Shown: one piece after another, positions 46,641-57,612 of the stretch
How the letters are laid out: every line of letters starts with the position of its first letter
Numbering within the stretch: position 1 is the first letter of the stretch
From: Aspidiotus rigidus
Lineage: Eukaryota > Arthropoda > Insecta > Hemiptera > Diaspididae
Assembly (NCBI GenBank): GCA_035079385.1
Contig: JAVHKY010000053.1
Span: 1,426,001 to 1,490,000 of the forward strand
Reading direction: 5' to 3'
DNA length: 64,000 nucleotides
The notes under the pieces: model-generated
The model's database searches: none
What the model saw: the letters and a program-made list of their open reading frames with translations, nothing else
What the model was told of the DNA's origin: nothing
Program-made: the position numbers and the translations under genes

Positions 46641-47700
46641 CACTCAACTTGACACACAGAGTACTGTTTTTTTGGTAGACAATTCGCTATCCGTTTCGTT
46701 CACAGAGTAAACAGAGTTTGTCCGAGAGAACTCGAGACACGGGCATAATCGAAATTCACAGTGTAGGGCGTGCCTAACGCAGTTAACCGAGCGGTGAATC
46801 TGCAACACTCAACAATTTGCATAGTATACAGCTGTTTGCATAGCTTGACGCGCACTCAACACGTTAGGCGAACCTAAACTACAAATTTGGATGACGCCCG
46901 TATTCGCTGACGTCATAAGTATAGCGAAGAAAACCTCTGTTGAAGAGAGTTTCCTCATAGAACATCCTGGAGTGTGGGTGCCTGCGACTTTGATGATGTC
47001 ATCAACCTAAGTCAGGGAAGGTTACATTGCATAGAGGGGAGCCATCCTCAAAAATCGTCTGTATGCAACTTTGATTGACGTCATCAATCTATGTTAGATT
47101 AAATGGTATAGAACAATTTGTCTAGGTGCGATTATAGGGATTTTTCTTGGCTAGGTCGAGTTCAGAGAAAGGCTTCAAGATATATTTCTAAGCCTCACGG
47201 TTTCCTTCCATCAATATTTTACAAGACAATTTCAACCGGTTTCGTAGAACCAATACCTACGTCCACTCATGTAAATATGAAGGAAACAAAAAATAAGACT
47301 GGCTTTTTTCCATGGAGCCACGGAGCTGCCATAAAGATTTCCTAAATTCTTTGATGTAGCTTAGTATTCACTCATTTGGTTTCATTAGAATATTTTTCTT
47401 CATCTTCTACCCCGATGACTTATAGACGTTGGCTCCGGTACCACGGTGGAACGGGCGCTGTCCAGGTCTCGCCAAGTGATTGTATGCGAAGGAAACATGA
47501 AACGGAAATTTTCTTCTATAGAGACATCATGTTTTGACTTTATGAAACTCAATCTCTCTGGCAATATTTCAAACTGTCTCTTACAGGAGGGGTACCTTTT
47601 CCCCTAAACGTGCGGGTCATGTGTGATAGTCCCTTACCCGAATCCGATGAAGAGCACGAAATTACTTACGGGCGCCAGAAGTCGCGTAGTTTGAATCTAA
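46641..47700. other. Mixed non-coding stretch
   Basis: Contains CGCTGACGTCATAAG (46908), TGATGATGTCATCAACC (46992) and TTGACGTCATCAATC (47075), like the CRE-type satellite at 61 kb, spaced about 80 bp apart. The rest is unrecognised. Confidence 0.5.
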
Positions 47701-47960
47701 AATAATTCAATTTATGGCTCTAAACTCGAAATTTTTCCGATCACTCTCCTATCGCGAGAGTCGAAATTTTCCCTTTGACGGTTGAAATAATTCTCAATTC
47801 TCCTCCTATTACCATAAATAGCTTGATATTCGACATTTTTTTCGTATGCAACTCTTTCATCAGAGTAGGTCAGTTTTTGCTGGACGGCGAGCAGCGAGGC
47901 ACCAAAATTTTCAGAAGCCCCCCCCCCCCTTCCACCCTCTCTATGAAACAAGCTCTTCGT
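47700..47960. repeat. Dispersed composite module, copy near 47.8 kb
   Basis: Satellite-like phrases (TCGAAATTTTTCCGATC, TCCTATCGCGAGAGTCG) are followed by GTTTTTGCTGGACGGCGAGC. A long C-run and TATGAAACAAGCTCTTCG come next, the same order as at 300-430. Confidence 0.6.
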
Positions 47961-50900
47961 TCAAACTCGAATTCCAGAAAAATGAAGACGATGGAGTCGA
48001 ACCCAAATTTGAAAACACAGTAAGAGCTAAATACAAAGATATTTCGTCAAATTGAGCCAGGATACACGAATTCAAGATGTCGTCATACGACCCAGTTATA
48101 ATTTATTGCATCCCCAGCCACGACTGAGAGATCATTTCTTGAAAACTAAAACTAATTCAAAAATAGGTACTTTCGGAGTTTTGTGTCACAAAATTGAGGG
48201 GAAAACTCTTTCTAAAGAAACTCACAGGATTATTTACATCAACTAAAATTCAGCAGTGCATGTTTTCTATCTGCGCGTATGGGTGCTTAAAATTTTTCCA
48301 CTGGACATCATCCTCAGTTCCTCACTTATTGTCATTTGTCCGAATTTCTGGATTATATAAATCTTTAGGTCCCACAAAGTTCCAATCGACGAATCAGTAA
48401 CGAAGGAAAGTTTACATTCTCCGAATCCCCCACACGTTGAATTTGACTGAAAAAAGTTCCCGATTCCGAAACTGACAAGAATTCAAATCTGCAGTTTATA
48501 CGTACGAAATATTTCCACGTCGTTATTAATTTGCGAATAAATTTCTTTTAAAACGTTCGTAGTTTGTTCTCTTGACTTTTGGCAAATGGAGAATAAAGGA
48601 CGGGATCTTGGATTTAAAAAAAAAAAAAACGTGCTTTTTCATATAAGCGCGAAATTTTTCCTACATACAAAATTTCGGAGAAGTTCACAATGCGTTCAAC
48701 GCTTTAAACAATTGCAAAAACAACTGTTCCTATTCAAAACACAAAAATAAGAAGAAAACTGAAATTTAGTCAGCCGCGGCAATTATCAAATTTATATTTC
48801 GCTCAAGACTTCATTCCATTCGACTTTATTTATAACTTTGGCTGATATCCCGACTTGTTCTAATAATTTTCAGTCATTTTTCACTTTTTTTGACTGCTTT
48901 AAACCTATTATATGAACGAGAAACTCGAATTCGAATGCGCTATTCTAACGATTTCGAGAGGAAAAAAAGTAACGCTCTCGATTTCACCTGAATTTTCAAT
49001 TTCAAGATCTCTCTAAGAGTTGGCTTGAAAGCAAATGAAATTGAATTCGAGAAGTAACTATTCATTTCCGATTCAAGGTCACCAGACTCATTTTGGTACA
49101 TAGAAAAACCATAATATAATTCCTACTTGAATTCCTTGATTGTTGGAGCGCGGAGCCCGAGGGGCGAATTAGATCTAGAAGAAAAATGCTTACTCGTTTT
49201 TGTGTGCAGTTGAAAATACGTGATCGACCGACTGAAAGCGAGAAAACCGAATAACTAATACGAAGAAGAGAATTGAAAAGATTTGAAAAAATAAAATAAG
49301 AACAAACTCCAACATAATGATGAAGGTTATACAATGATTTTCATTCTGAGAATTGAATTCTATTAAACAATCGCAAACGATAATATTATAACTATCATCA
49401 AATACACCGTTTGGAGAATGAACAGCAAAAATTTAATCGTTTTCACTCGTACACATAAGATTCCTTTCAACTTCGGCAGAAAAATAGGCCTGCGAGAAGA
49501 AGCAATTCCAAGAATAGTCTTGCGTAGAATTGTACGCAGCAAAAAAAAAATTAAATTTTGCCTGAGAGAAGCATTAAAGTCCGAGGAACTGTACGTCGTA
49601 AGTTCATAGCACCCTTGTAAGCCCGATATCAAATTTGCTGCATTATCGTATTTCGAGACTTTGCCAACGAGGATTCAAACTCTGGCCACAGCACGTTATG
49701 TGAGACCTTCCTGGAAAACATAGCTTGTCATCAAAATTCGAATACGGTCAACATGAAAACCCTCTTCGTTCACGTGACGTCACTAAGTGATAACAGTGAG
49801 TGATTGTGATCGATAGAACGCAATATTCTGCGTTAGTATCCTATCATGCGATGGTGCTTGGAACACTAATGACTCCCGCATAAGAATACACAGGGAATAA
49901 TTCGATCATTTGTCAAAATTCAGAAGTAAGAGGAATTCAACGTTGGCAATAATGAGGATGTGGAAGTACCCAAGTATTTGAAAATGTATTTTTGTTTCGA
50001 ACTTATATTCTTCTTTTCAAGTATAAAACGAATGATCGAATTCAATTTTTTCTTCCCATGTAAAACAATTTCGTTTAGTTTTCGTAAGCACCATCGACTT
50101 CGAGTATCGAAACCCATTTCGTTCTTGACGTCACTGTCAACAAAGAGGATGAGTAGTTTTCGATTTTTTCAAATCTAATGATAACGAGTTACCCCAACAG
50201 TTAACTGCACAGTTTGAAACCAAGGGATTTTTCACATTTAGACCAATAATTCCCCATTGTTCCATAAAATTTTGGCATTATATTTCACCCTTCGAATATC
50301 AAGTGCTCGATGCAAGTTTCAAGCCTTTACGAGTACGCAGGTCGGGGCAAACTTTCATAGAAAGCTATAGAACATACCGTGGGGTTGATATTTCACCAAC
50401 TTTGCATAACTATAGAATCCAGTGACACTATCGTACTCCAAGCCAATTATCACACATTTTCTCATTCTCCCCGGAAGATAGCCTTCAACAAACAAGTCAC
50501 TGTACGAAGTACTCAACATTCGAAGCTCGTGCATACGACTGAGAACTCTGACCAGCACTCCGTGGCGAAGATAATGAGAAAAAAAAACCCTGCTGTCGAC
50601 GGAAAATTAACACAAAATATACATACGAACATTAACTACATGTGGCTTCACATATACCAAAATATCGAGCGTATAGCTCGATTCATCATCGTGTGCTTCC
50701 GAATACAGTACAATTACAACACCATTGTGAACATACACGTACGTAGTTAGTCGGACGTAAACGAGCCCATTATGTGGGCCATTGTTCGGGTACCAAAAAA
50801 AAGTTTTCTTAATTTTTAAAGACTACGCTCATCAACGTTTACGAGAGTGTACACCGCAAGAAATCTCATCATCATTTTCATAATCTTTAACTATTGTGTT

Positions 50901-51830
50901 GGCGGGTTCTATGCCTCTATACGCGCCTACGTGTAGTGTACAATCTAATTGAATAAGTGAATTATGGAAACTCGAAACGAATCCGTGCTTAGAAAATGGA
51001 TTTATGATGATACTAGCTCCCGTATTGTACATATAAGAATACTCGTTGAATTCACTCGTAATTCAACAAGTTACCGTTGAAAAGTGTGTACATGAAAAGG
51101 AAGGATAAAAAAGAAGTACTGAACTTTTTTTCATTCAAATATCATGAAAATAAGTACTCGTATATTCTTTTCGCAGACTCTGTATATAGTAATCGAATTC
51201 GATCCACGACAGATTTTCCTTAACGGTCGGGAATCGCGCACCCACCTTCAGGAATAAATCACTTCGGGTCATTGAAAAGGCTCTACTGTAGGAGGACGGG
51301 GGGAGGGGGGGGGAAACAAGACCTTCCAACTGATGAACACTTTTCTTTTCACTTTTCTTCAGCTTCTAATGATGACTGAATTTCCCAACTGACCGAACGA
51401 ATTCCACACACACACTTCGCCACTCAATAATGATTAAATTTACCAACAGCCCCGTAAAATTCGCCCTTTGCAGTATCCGTCTGGAAGGGGGAGCTCCTCT
51501 CGTCGCGACGGTAAGACATCATAATATCGAAATTTATTTTCAATTACTAAAAGTCAGCCCTTAGAGTCCTCGACATTTGAAAATTCCTATCTTACAAGAG
51601 AATTATTTCAAATTCAGCTTTCTCAAGAAAATTTTTCCCAGGCCAAGGAAGAATTGTAATTAACCGATTTCATTTGAGGTGCGAATTCAGGGATACACTT
51701 CTTGTGAAGGAGAGGTGAGGGGAGGAACACAATCACTTTTTCTTGGCTTTGTTCCAAAAAATGACGAATTAAAAAAGTGCGGGAGGGGGGGGGGGAAATA
51801 ACCTTGAGAAAATTTCGCATTTTCGACATT
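47961..51830. other. Unique stretch with two weak exon candidates
   Basis: About 3.9 kb with no recognised repeat apart from short G-runs (51299-51313, 51782-51796). Two minus-strand stretches, 49194-49315 and about 50365-50520, have exon-like features and are discussed in the findings. Neither is accepted as a gene. Confidence 0.4.
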
Positions 51831-52080
51831 CCACCCTGTGACGTTCCGATTTGATGATGTCATAGGTCATTTTTAGCCGGACACAAGACGGCAGGACGCC
51901 CAATTCTCGAAAGACCTTCCATAGAACAAAGTGCCTGTTGAAATTTCGACTTTAGACCCTGTGACGATGACGTCACGATCTGAGACGTCATAGGTCAGCA
52001 GTTTTCGCCGGACATCGGACGGTGGGATGCCGAAATTCTCAAATAGACCCACCGTAGAACAAGTTCCTCATTAAGATAGG
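51831..52080. repeat. Dispersed composite module, duplicated copy
   Basis: Two half-copies of ACCCTGTGACG, GATGTCATAGGTCA and GCCGGAC..GACGG..GGACGCC are followed by AGAACAAAGTGCC or AGAACAAGTTCC. The order matches the copies at 19.9 and 30.8 kb. Confidence 0.65.
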
Positions 52081-53740
52081 GACAAATGGCTTCATTAAAC
52101 GTGAACGCTCTGGGAGAGGATTCGGTCTAGGCTGATTCATCCTTGAAGACTCGAATCTTCTAGAAGAGGATGCGGTCAAGGCGCTCCTCCATTAAACTTA
52201 GAACATTTCAGGGAAGGATTCAGCCTAGTCCCATTCCTTCATTCAACTTGAAAATTCTAGGTGATGATTCGGTCTATCCCAAAACAGTCCAAAGGAGATT
52301 TCGGTCTGACCTAATTCCTCTATTAGACTTAAACGTTCTAGGAGTGGAGAGGATTCGGTTTTGCTTGATTCCTCTATCAAACTTGAACCTTCTAGGAGAG
52401 GATTCACATTGGGCCAATTCTTCTAATAAACTTGAATATTCCACAAAAGGAGTCGATCTGACTCTCTCCACCCATGAATCCTCTAGATGAGGATTTGGAA
52501 CAGCATGATGTTTTCACTCAACTTCAACTCTCTGAGAGGTTCGGTTCAGCCCAACTTAAACTTGAGCAGTTCAAGAGAGGAGCGTTCTGACCCATTTCCT
52601 CAAGTAAACATAAACCCGGATTTGGTATGGGATTCTCTATTCAAGTTGAACTTTCTAAGGGGCCATTTATTAATCACGTAAGGACCTTAAGGGAAAGTGG
52701 TAGTTTGAAAAATTTCTACATGACCTTATTCTTACGTGAGTCTTTTCAGTCAAAATCAGCGAAATTCACCTTCAGAGTGAACGAAAAAAAAATCACATGT
52801 TACCAATTTAAAAATTTAGAGAAACAATTTTTTGTTCCCCGTACGAATTTTTACAAAATCTTACGTGAGGAGGGGCAGGGGGAGATGAAAAATCTTATGT
52901 ATCTTTATACGGGTAGAAGGTCAAAAATAGGCAAAATCGTCCGTACGTAATTAATGAATGGCCCCTAAAAGAGAATTCGGTCTTGCCCAATTTCTCCTTT
53001 GAACTTGGACATTCTTGGAGTGTATTTGGTCTCGCCAGATTCTTTCATTAACCGTAAACCATCTAAAAACATTCCAGAGGCAGATTCAGTTTTGCCCATT
53101 TTCTTGATTAAACTCAAACCCTCTCGGAGAAGGTTCAGTATAGTCAAATTCTTCCATTCAATGACGAGGATACTCAAAGGAGTAACACGAAAGAAGATGC
53201 AAAAGACCGCACGATATCCTCGTCATTATGGATGACCGTAATTTTATACAAAAACGTATCGATTTTTCCATTCAACTTGAACATTCTAGATGATTCAGTC
53301 TGGCCCAATGCCTCTACTAGACTGGAACGTTCTAGGAGAGGAGGGGATTCGGGTTTCCTTGATTTCTTCATCAAACTTGAACCTTTTAGGAGAGTATTCA
53401 GTTTGGCCCAATTCCTTCAATAAACTTGAACAGTCCACGGGAAGGGTCGGTCTGATTCATTTCCTCAACAAAATAAGAACTTGTTCGAGATTCGGTTCAG
53501 CCCGATTCCTTCATTCAACTTGAACCTTCTAGGAGAAAATTTGGTCTCGCCCAATGCCTCCAACCAAATTAGGGTTATTCTGGAGAGGATTGGGTCTCAC
53601 CACATTCTTCCATTAAACGTGAACCCTCAAAAAGAAGTCGGTTTCGCCCCATTCCTTCATTCAATTTGAATATTCCAGGGGAAGACTCGATTTTACCCCC
53701 TTTCAGAATTAAACGTGAGCCCTCAAAGAGAGGATGCAGT
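52081..53740. repeat. 50-bp satellite array
   Basis: Tandem units of about 50 bp of the form TAAACTTGAACCTTCTAGG / AGAGGATTCGGTCTGGCCC / AATTCCTTCA run for about 1.66 kb. Units are diverged. The array is split by a MITE at 52659-52965 and is abutted by a half foldback element at 53742. The open frames are repeat artefacts. Confidence 0.88.
52659..52965. mobile_element. MITE with GGGGCCATTTATTAAT ends and TAA duplication
   Basis: The left end reads GGGGCCATTTATTAATCACG and the right end, inverted, reads GGGGCCATTCATTAATTACG. TAA flanks both sides (52656-52658 and 52966-52968). A 3-bp TAA duplication is typical of PIF/Harbinger-type elements. The insertion interrupts the 50-bp satellite, so it is younger than the array. 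It encodes nothing. Confidence 0.85.
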
Positions 53741-53741
53741 C

Positions 53742-55133
53742 TTCAGGGGAACAAAAATAAACATTGAACACTTTAAAGTGGAGGAAATGAATCTTAGGGG
53801 TGGGTGTGTATCGGTTTTTTACTATTTCCAGAGCGTCCTAGCGACTGGAGAATTTATTGACTATTTTTTTCCAACTTGTAAGACTTATTAACATAAGATT
53901 TGACTTAATTGATGAAGAACATACCAAAAATCAGGGTTCTCCATGTTGAAAAAGTAGATTTTCTGAACTTGGTATTTCTAGACCGTTGCGGCAACTGGAG
54001 AATGTATTGACTAACTCGGCGGATGTATTTACATAAGAATTGACCTTGTTGATAAACAGAATATGAAAAATCACGGTTTTCCATGTTGGAAAAGTGGATT
54101 ACCTGGAGTTTTTACTATTTCCAGGGCATCCCAGAAACTAGAGAATTTTTTGACTATTTTTTTCAAACTCAGCGGATATGTTTACATATGAATTGACCTA
54201 ACTGATGAACGCAATACCAAAACTCACGACTCTCCAGGGTGAAAAAGTGGATTTCCCCGATTTATTGTCATTTCCAGACCATTACAGCGGCTGGAGAATT
54301 TTTTGACTATTTTTTTCAAACTCGGCGAACATGTTTACGTGAGAACTGACCTATTTGATGAATGAAATACTAAAACTCACGGTTCTCCAGGGTGAAAAAG
54401 TGGATTTTCTCACTTCTCTTCTATTTTCAGACTGTTCCAGCGACTGGAGAATTTTTCAACTATTTTTCTCAATCTGACGTACTCCACCTAATCGGTGGAC
54501 GTGTTTACATAAGAATTGACCAAATCGATAAACGAAATACTAAAAATATAGTTTTGGTCTATCAACATTCCCATTTCATCTCACGGAGGAGTGCGTATTT
54601 TTCAGCTCGATCATTGACCATTGATTTCTCGCGGTCTATTGCGGTAGCAGTCATAGTTCACCCCGCTATTCATGGAAAAATCACAGAAATTCATTAAATA
54701 TTGATTTTTTTGGGAATGTTGCACCTCACCGAGGACTATGATACTCATGTATGTTGTAGTAGAGGGTATGGCGCTTCAAATGAATGATTTTCCCCAGGTG
54801 CCTCCCCCCGATATTTTTTTTTATTCGAGTTTGAAGTTTTTTATAGCTAGAAACTAGGGAAAATATGAATGGTTTTTTTTGAAAAAAAATACCATGGATG
54901 AATGTTCACATATACTAAAATGTCCTCAAGTTTCATCGCTGTGCGATCATTATTGGCTGAGATATAGCCATTTGGATTTTAGGCCTAAAAGTCACTCTGC
55001 AGCCCATGTGGGTGAGCGGATGGGTCCAATGTTTTGGATTTCGAGTTTTCTCATTAGAGACGACATTTTGACGGATATTTGAAACATTTTACGACCACGG
55101 CCATTTTCCCCCCCTTACCCGGCTAGAGCCTTT
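53742..55133. mobile_element. Half foldback element (centre type A, right arm only)
   Basis: Starts TTCAGGGGAACAAAAATAAA, the inverse of sequence in the centre of element 1 (about 25015-25035). It continues through the 130-bp sub-repeats to the end CCCGGCTAGAGCCTTT. The left arm is missing, and the 50-bp satellite begins exactly at the break. The arm open frame (54392-54697) is intact. Confidence 0.82.
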
Positions 55134-57612
55134 TATCTCTGAAATAATTTTCATCGATTAATTATTTATTTTTTTTTAAATAAAATTGCGCAGATAAAGA
55201 TGATCACAAGACATCATGCCCTCTTGTTGAATATGTTCAAATGATTTTTTGTGGTTTCGCTGAGAAACTAATGTTTCAGGGAGAGAACCTTGACGAACAC
55301 AACGCGTCGGCCTATCGAACTTGATAATTGAAAGCTCTCGTGCTCTTTCGTTCACAGGTATTATAACAAGACACAGACAGTAGCATCGTCGCGGACTGAA
55401 AAAAAAACCAACAAAAAATTTTCCATTTCATTATTAAATTCTGGCGAACATTTTCAACCTACGCATGAAAACGAAATAGTCATTATTTTGTAGGGTCTAA
55501 TGATGAATGGCAATCCCCTCCCTTCGCGGAAATCAATTTATAAAGAACAAAGTTTTCACTATACGCCTATACAATCTGTAAACCTTGGATCTGTACATAC
55601 ATACTCTGTAGAGCTTTTCTTGGTGATGATACAGTATACCGTCTAATGAAAACAATCAGTCACAATTAATTAATAATTGCTCGAAGACAAGAAAAATTAA
55701 TCTAATGAGGCGCACATTATAGATGCTGAACAATACACGTCTTATATTAGTCGATGGCGAAATTAAAGGAAAAATGCGTCGCAAGTGAAATCTGCCATCA
55801 ATATTATTTTGTAAATTATTTGTGTCGTACAAGTGAATCAAGACGTGTTTATTAGAACGATAGACAAAATTTCAGATTTCACTCCGTCTAGTCTCTTCAC
55901 TCCAGTCATGTATATAGACGGAATTTTGAAAAATGCGATTCCACATCATTTTCAAATGGAACAAATCATTTTTCTTAGATTTTGACAAGAGTATCTCATC
56001 GTGCAATGGACGATGACCAACCTTAAGAAAAAAGTGATACTGAACACACAAACGGTGTAGGTATACAATCACATCTAAATTACAATCATCATTTACGGAT
56101 CGGGATTCCCAATCAAACAGGGAAGAACTTTTACTCCAGAGAGATTCCACTGTCTCGTCAGCGTTGATTTCAAATGATTGATCGAATCTTTTTGTCATTT
56201 GAAGCGAATATTCGTTTCACAAACAATACTATATTATGCATCTCGCGCAAAGTTTACAGGTATACGCACGTTCCCCATCACCGCGAGTCTCTTATCGATG
56301 TCGCGTCGTCTCGTGGTAGGTCTACGGCTGCATTAATAACTGATGACTTGTCACTGATCATTATCGTATACTTCCTAATTCGTCCGACAATCCGTAATTG
56401 GAAGAAAGCTAACAAAATGCAACAGATCAAATCCATCATTCTCAATCGTATAAATACTTCCTTCGTCTCGTGCTATCGTTTTTTGGCTCTCGGCCTACCA
56501 AAATTATGCGCACACGTATAAGAAGATAAAGAAGAAATTAAGTCCCATTTCTTCTTCGTTCTCCAACCGGCCTACCAAGAGTAGTTTACTCTCTCTTTTC
56601 ACAAAGCAGCCTTCCAGCACCTATACATGTACATATGTATATCAAAGTCACAAAAAACTACCTTGACACGCGTTCGAAAATGAGAACGTTAATATTATGT
56701 GGTATTTTCGAAACCAAATAGGGCTGGTTTTAAACAATTTCATACGCATCGTACGAATACGAGTTGTTTTTTCTTCGAATTTAAATGGTTGATACATTAG
56801 ACAAAATTAGATACATTTGAGTCAATTTATCAAGAACGGTCTATTCGAATTCGTAAGAAACAATTTTTTTTTTCTTCTTAAAAATTTTATAAATATTTTT
56901 TTTAGAGAATATTACATAGTAGGGAAAAAGAATCTTACAAAGGAAATCATTAGAACTGTCAGATAATGTAACTCAAGTTTCCTTTGTGGTACTTTATCCT
57001 AGAACATATAATAAAATTTATTGTCTACAGATTAATTTACGTGAGAGGATTTCGTATCTCTAATCTGATGACAGTGAATTCCATTATATGGCTCAAGATA
57101 AAATGATACAAAAACTTGTAACGACATTACCAAATATGATAATTTTCTTAGTGTAAAACCTTGGTCTATAAGACACCAGCTAATAAAGGCCATTTCTAGT
57201 GTCAATAGTAAAAAATATGGGTGGTTTCGAGAAAGAAAATTCCAAACAGCATGTCAGTCAGCAACAGGATTATATAAAAGTGGGCGTAGTTGAATTAGAA
57301 GGAAGATACAGCTCCCAATTTTCAAAATTATTTCCGCAAAAATCAACATTTCACGGTGTCTACCAAATACAAATTTTCCAATTGTATGACTTTTGTATGA
57401 CCACTGAAAGAGCATTGTATCACTTTTTATAGACCATTTACGTCCATAAATAAGCAAAAAAAAAAAAAATAACACCAACATGAAATTGCAAACGAGAACT
57501 TTGCAATCTGCGCTTTTCCGCATTTATTTTGTATTAATTTCTTTCATTCAAATTGTTCTTACGAATAAACTTTTAAAATCGAATGCTACTTATTAATTAT
57601 AATAATTGTATT
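55134..57612. other. Unique stretch, nothing certain
   Basis: About 2.5 kb of AT-rich, apparently single-copy sequence. Open frames of 108 codons (minus, 55872-56198) and 115 codons (plus, 56174-56521) overlap slightly. Neither has a recognised domain (see findings). Confidence 0.45.

Noticed and set aside
52170..53669. Series of 60-107 codon frames on both strands
   Set aside because: They are translations of the 50-bp satellite and the inserted MITE.
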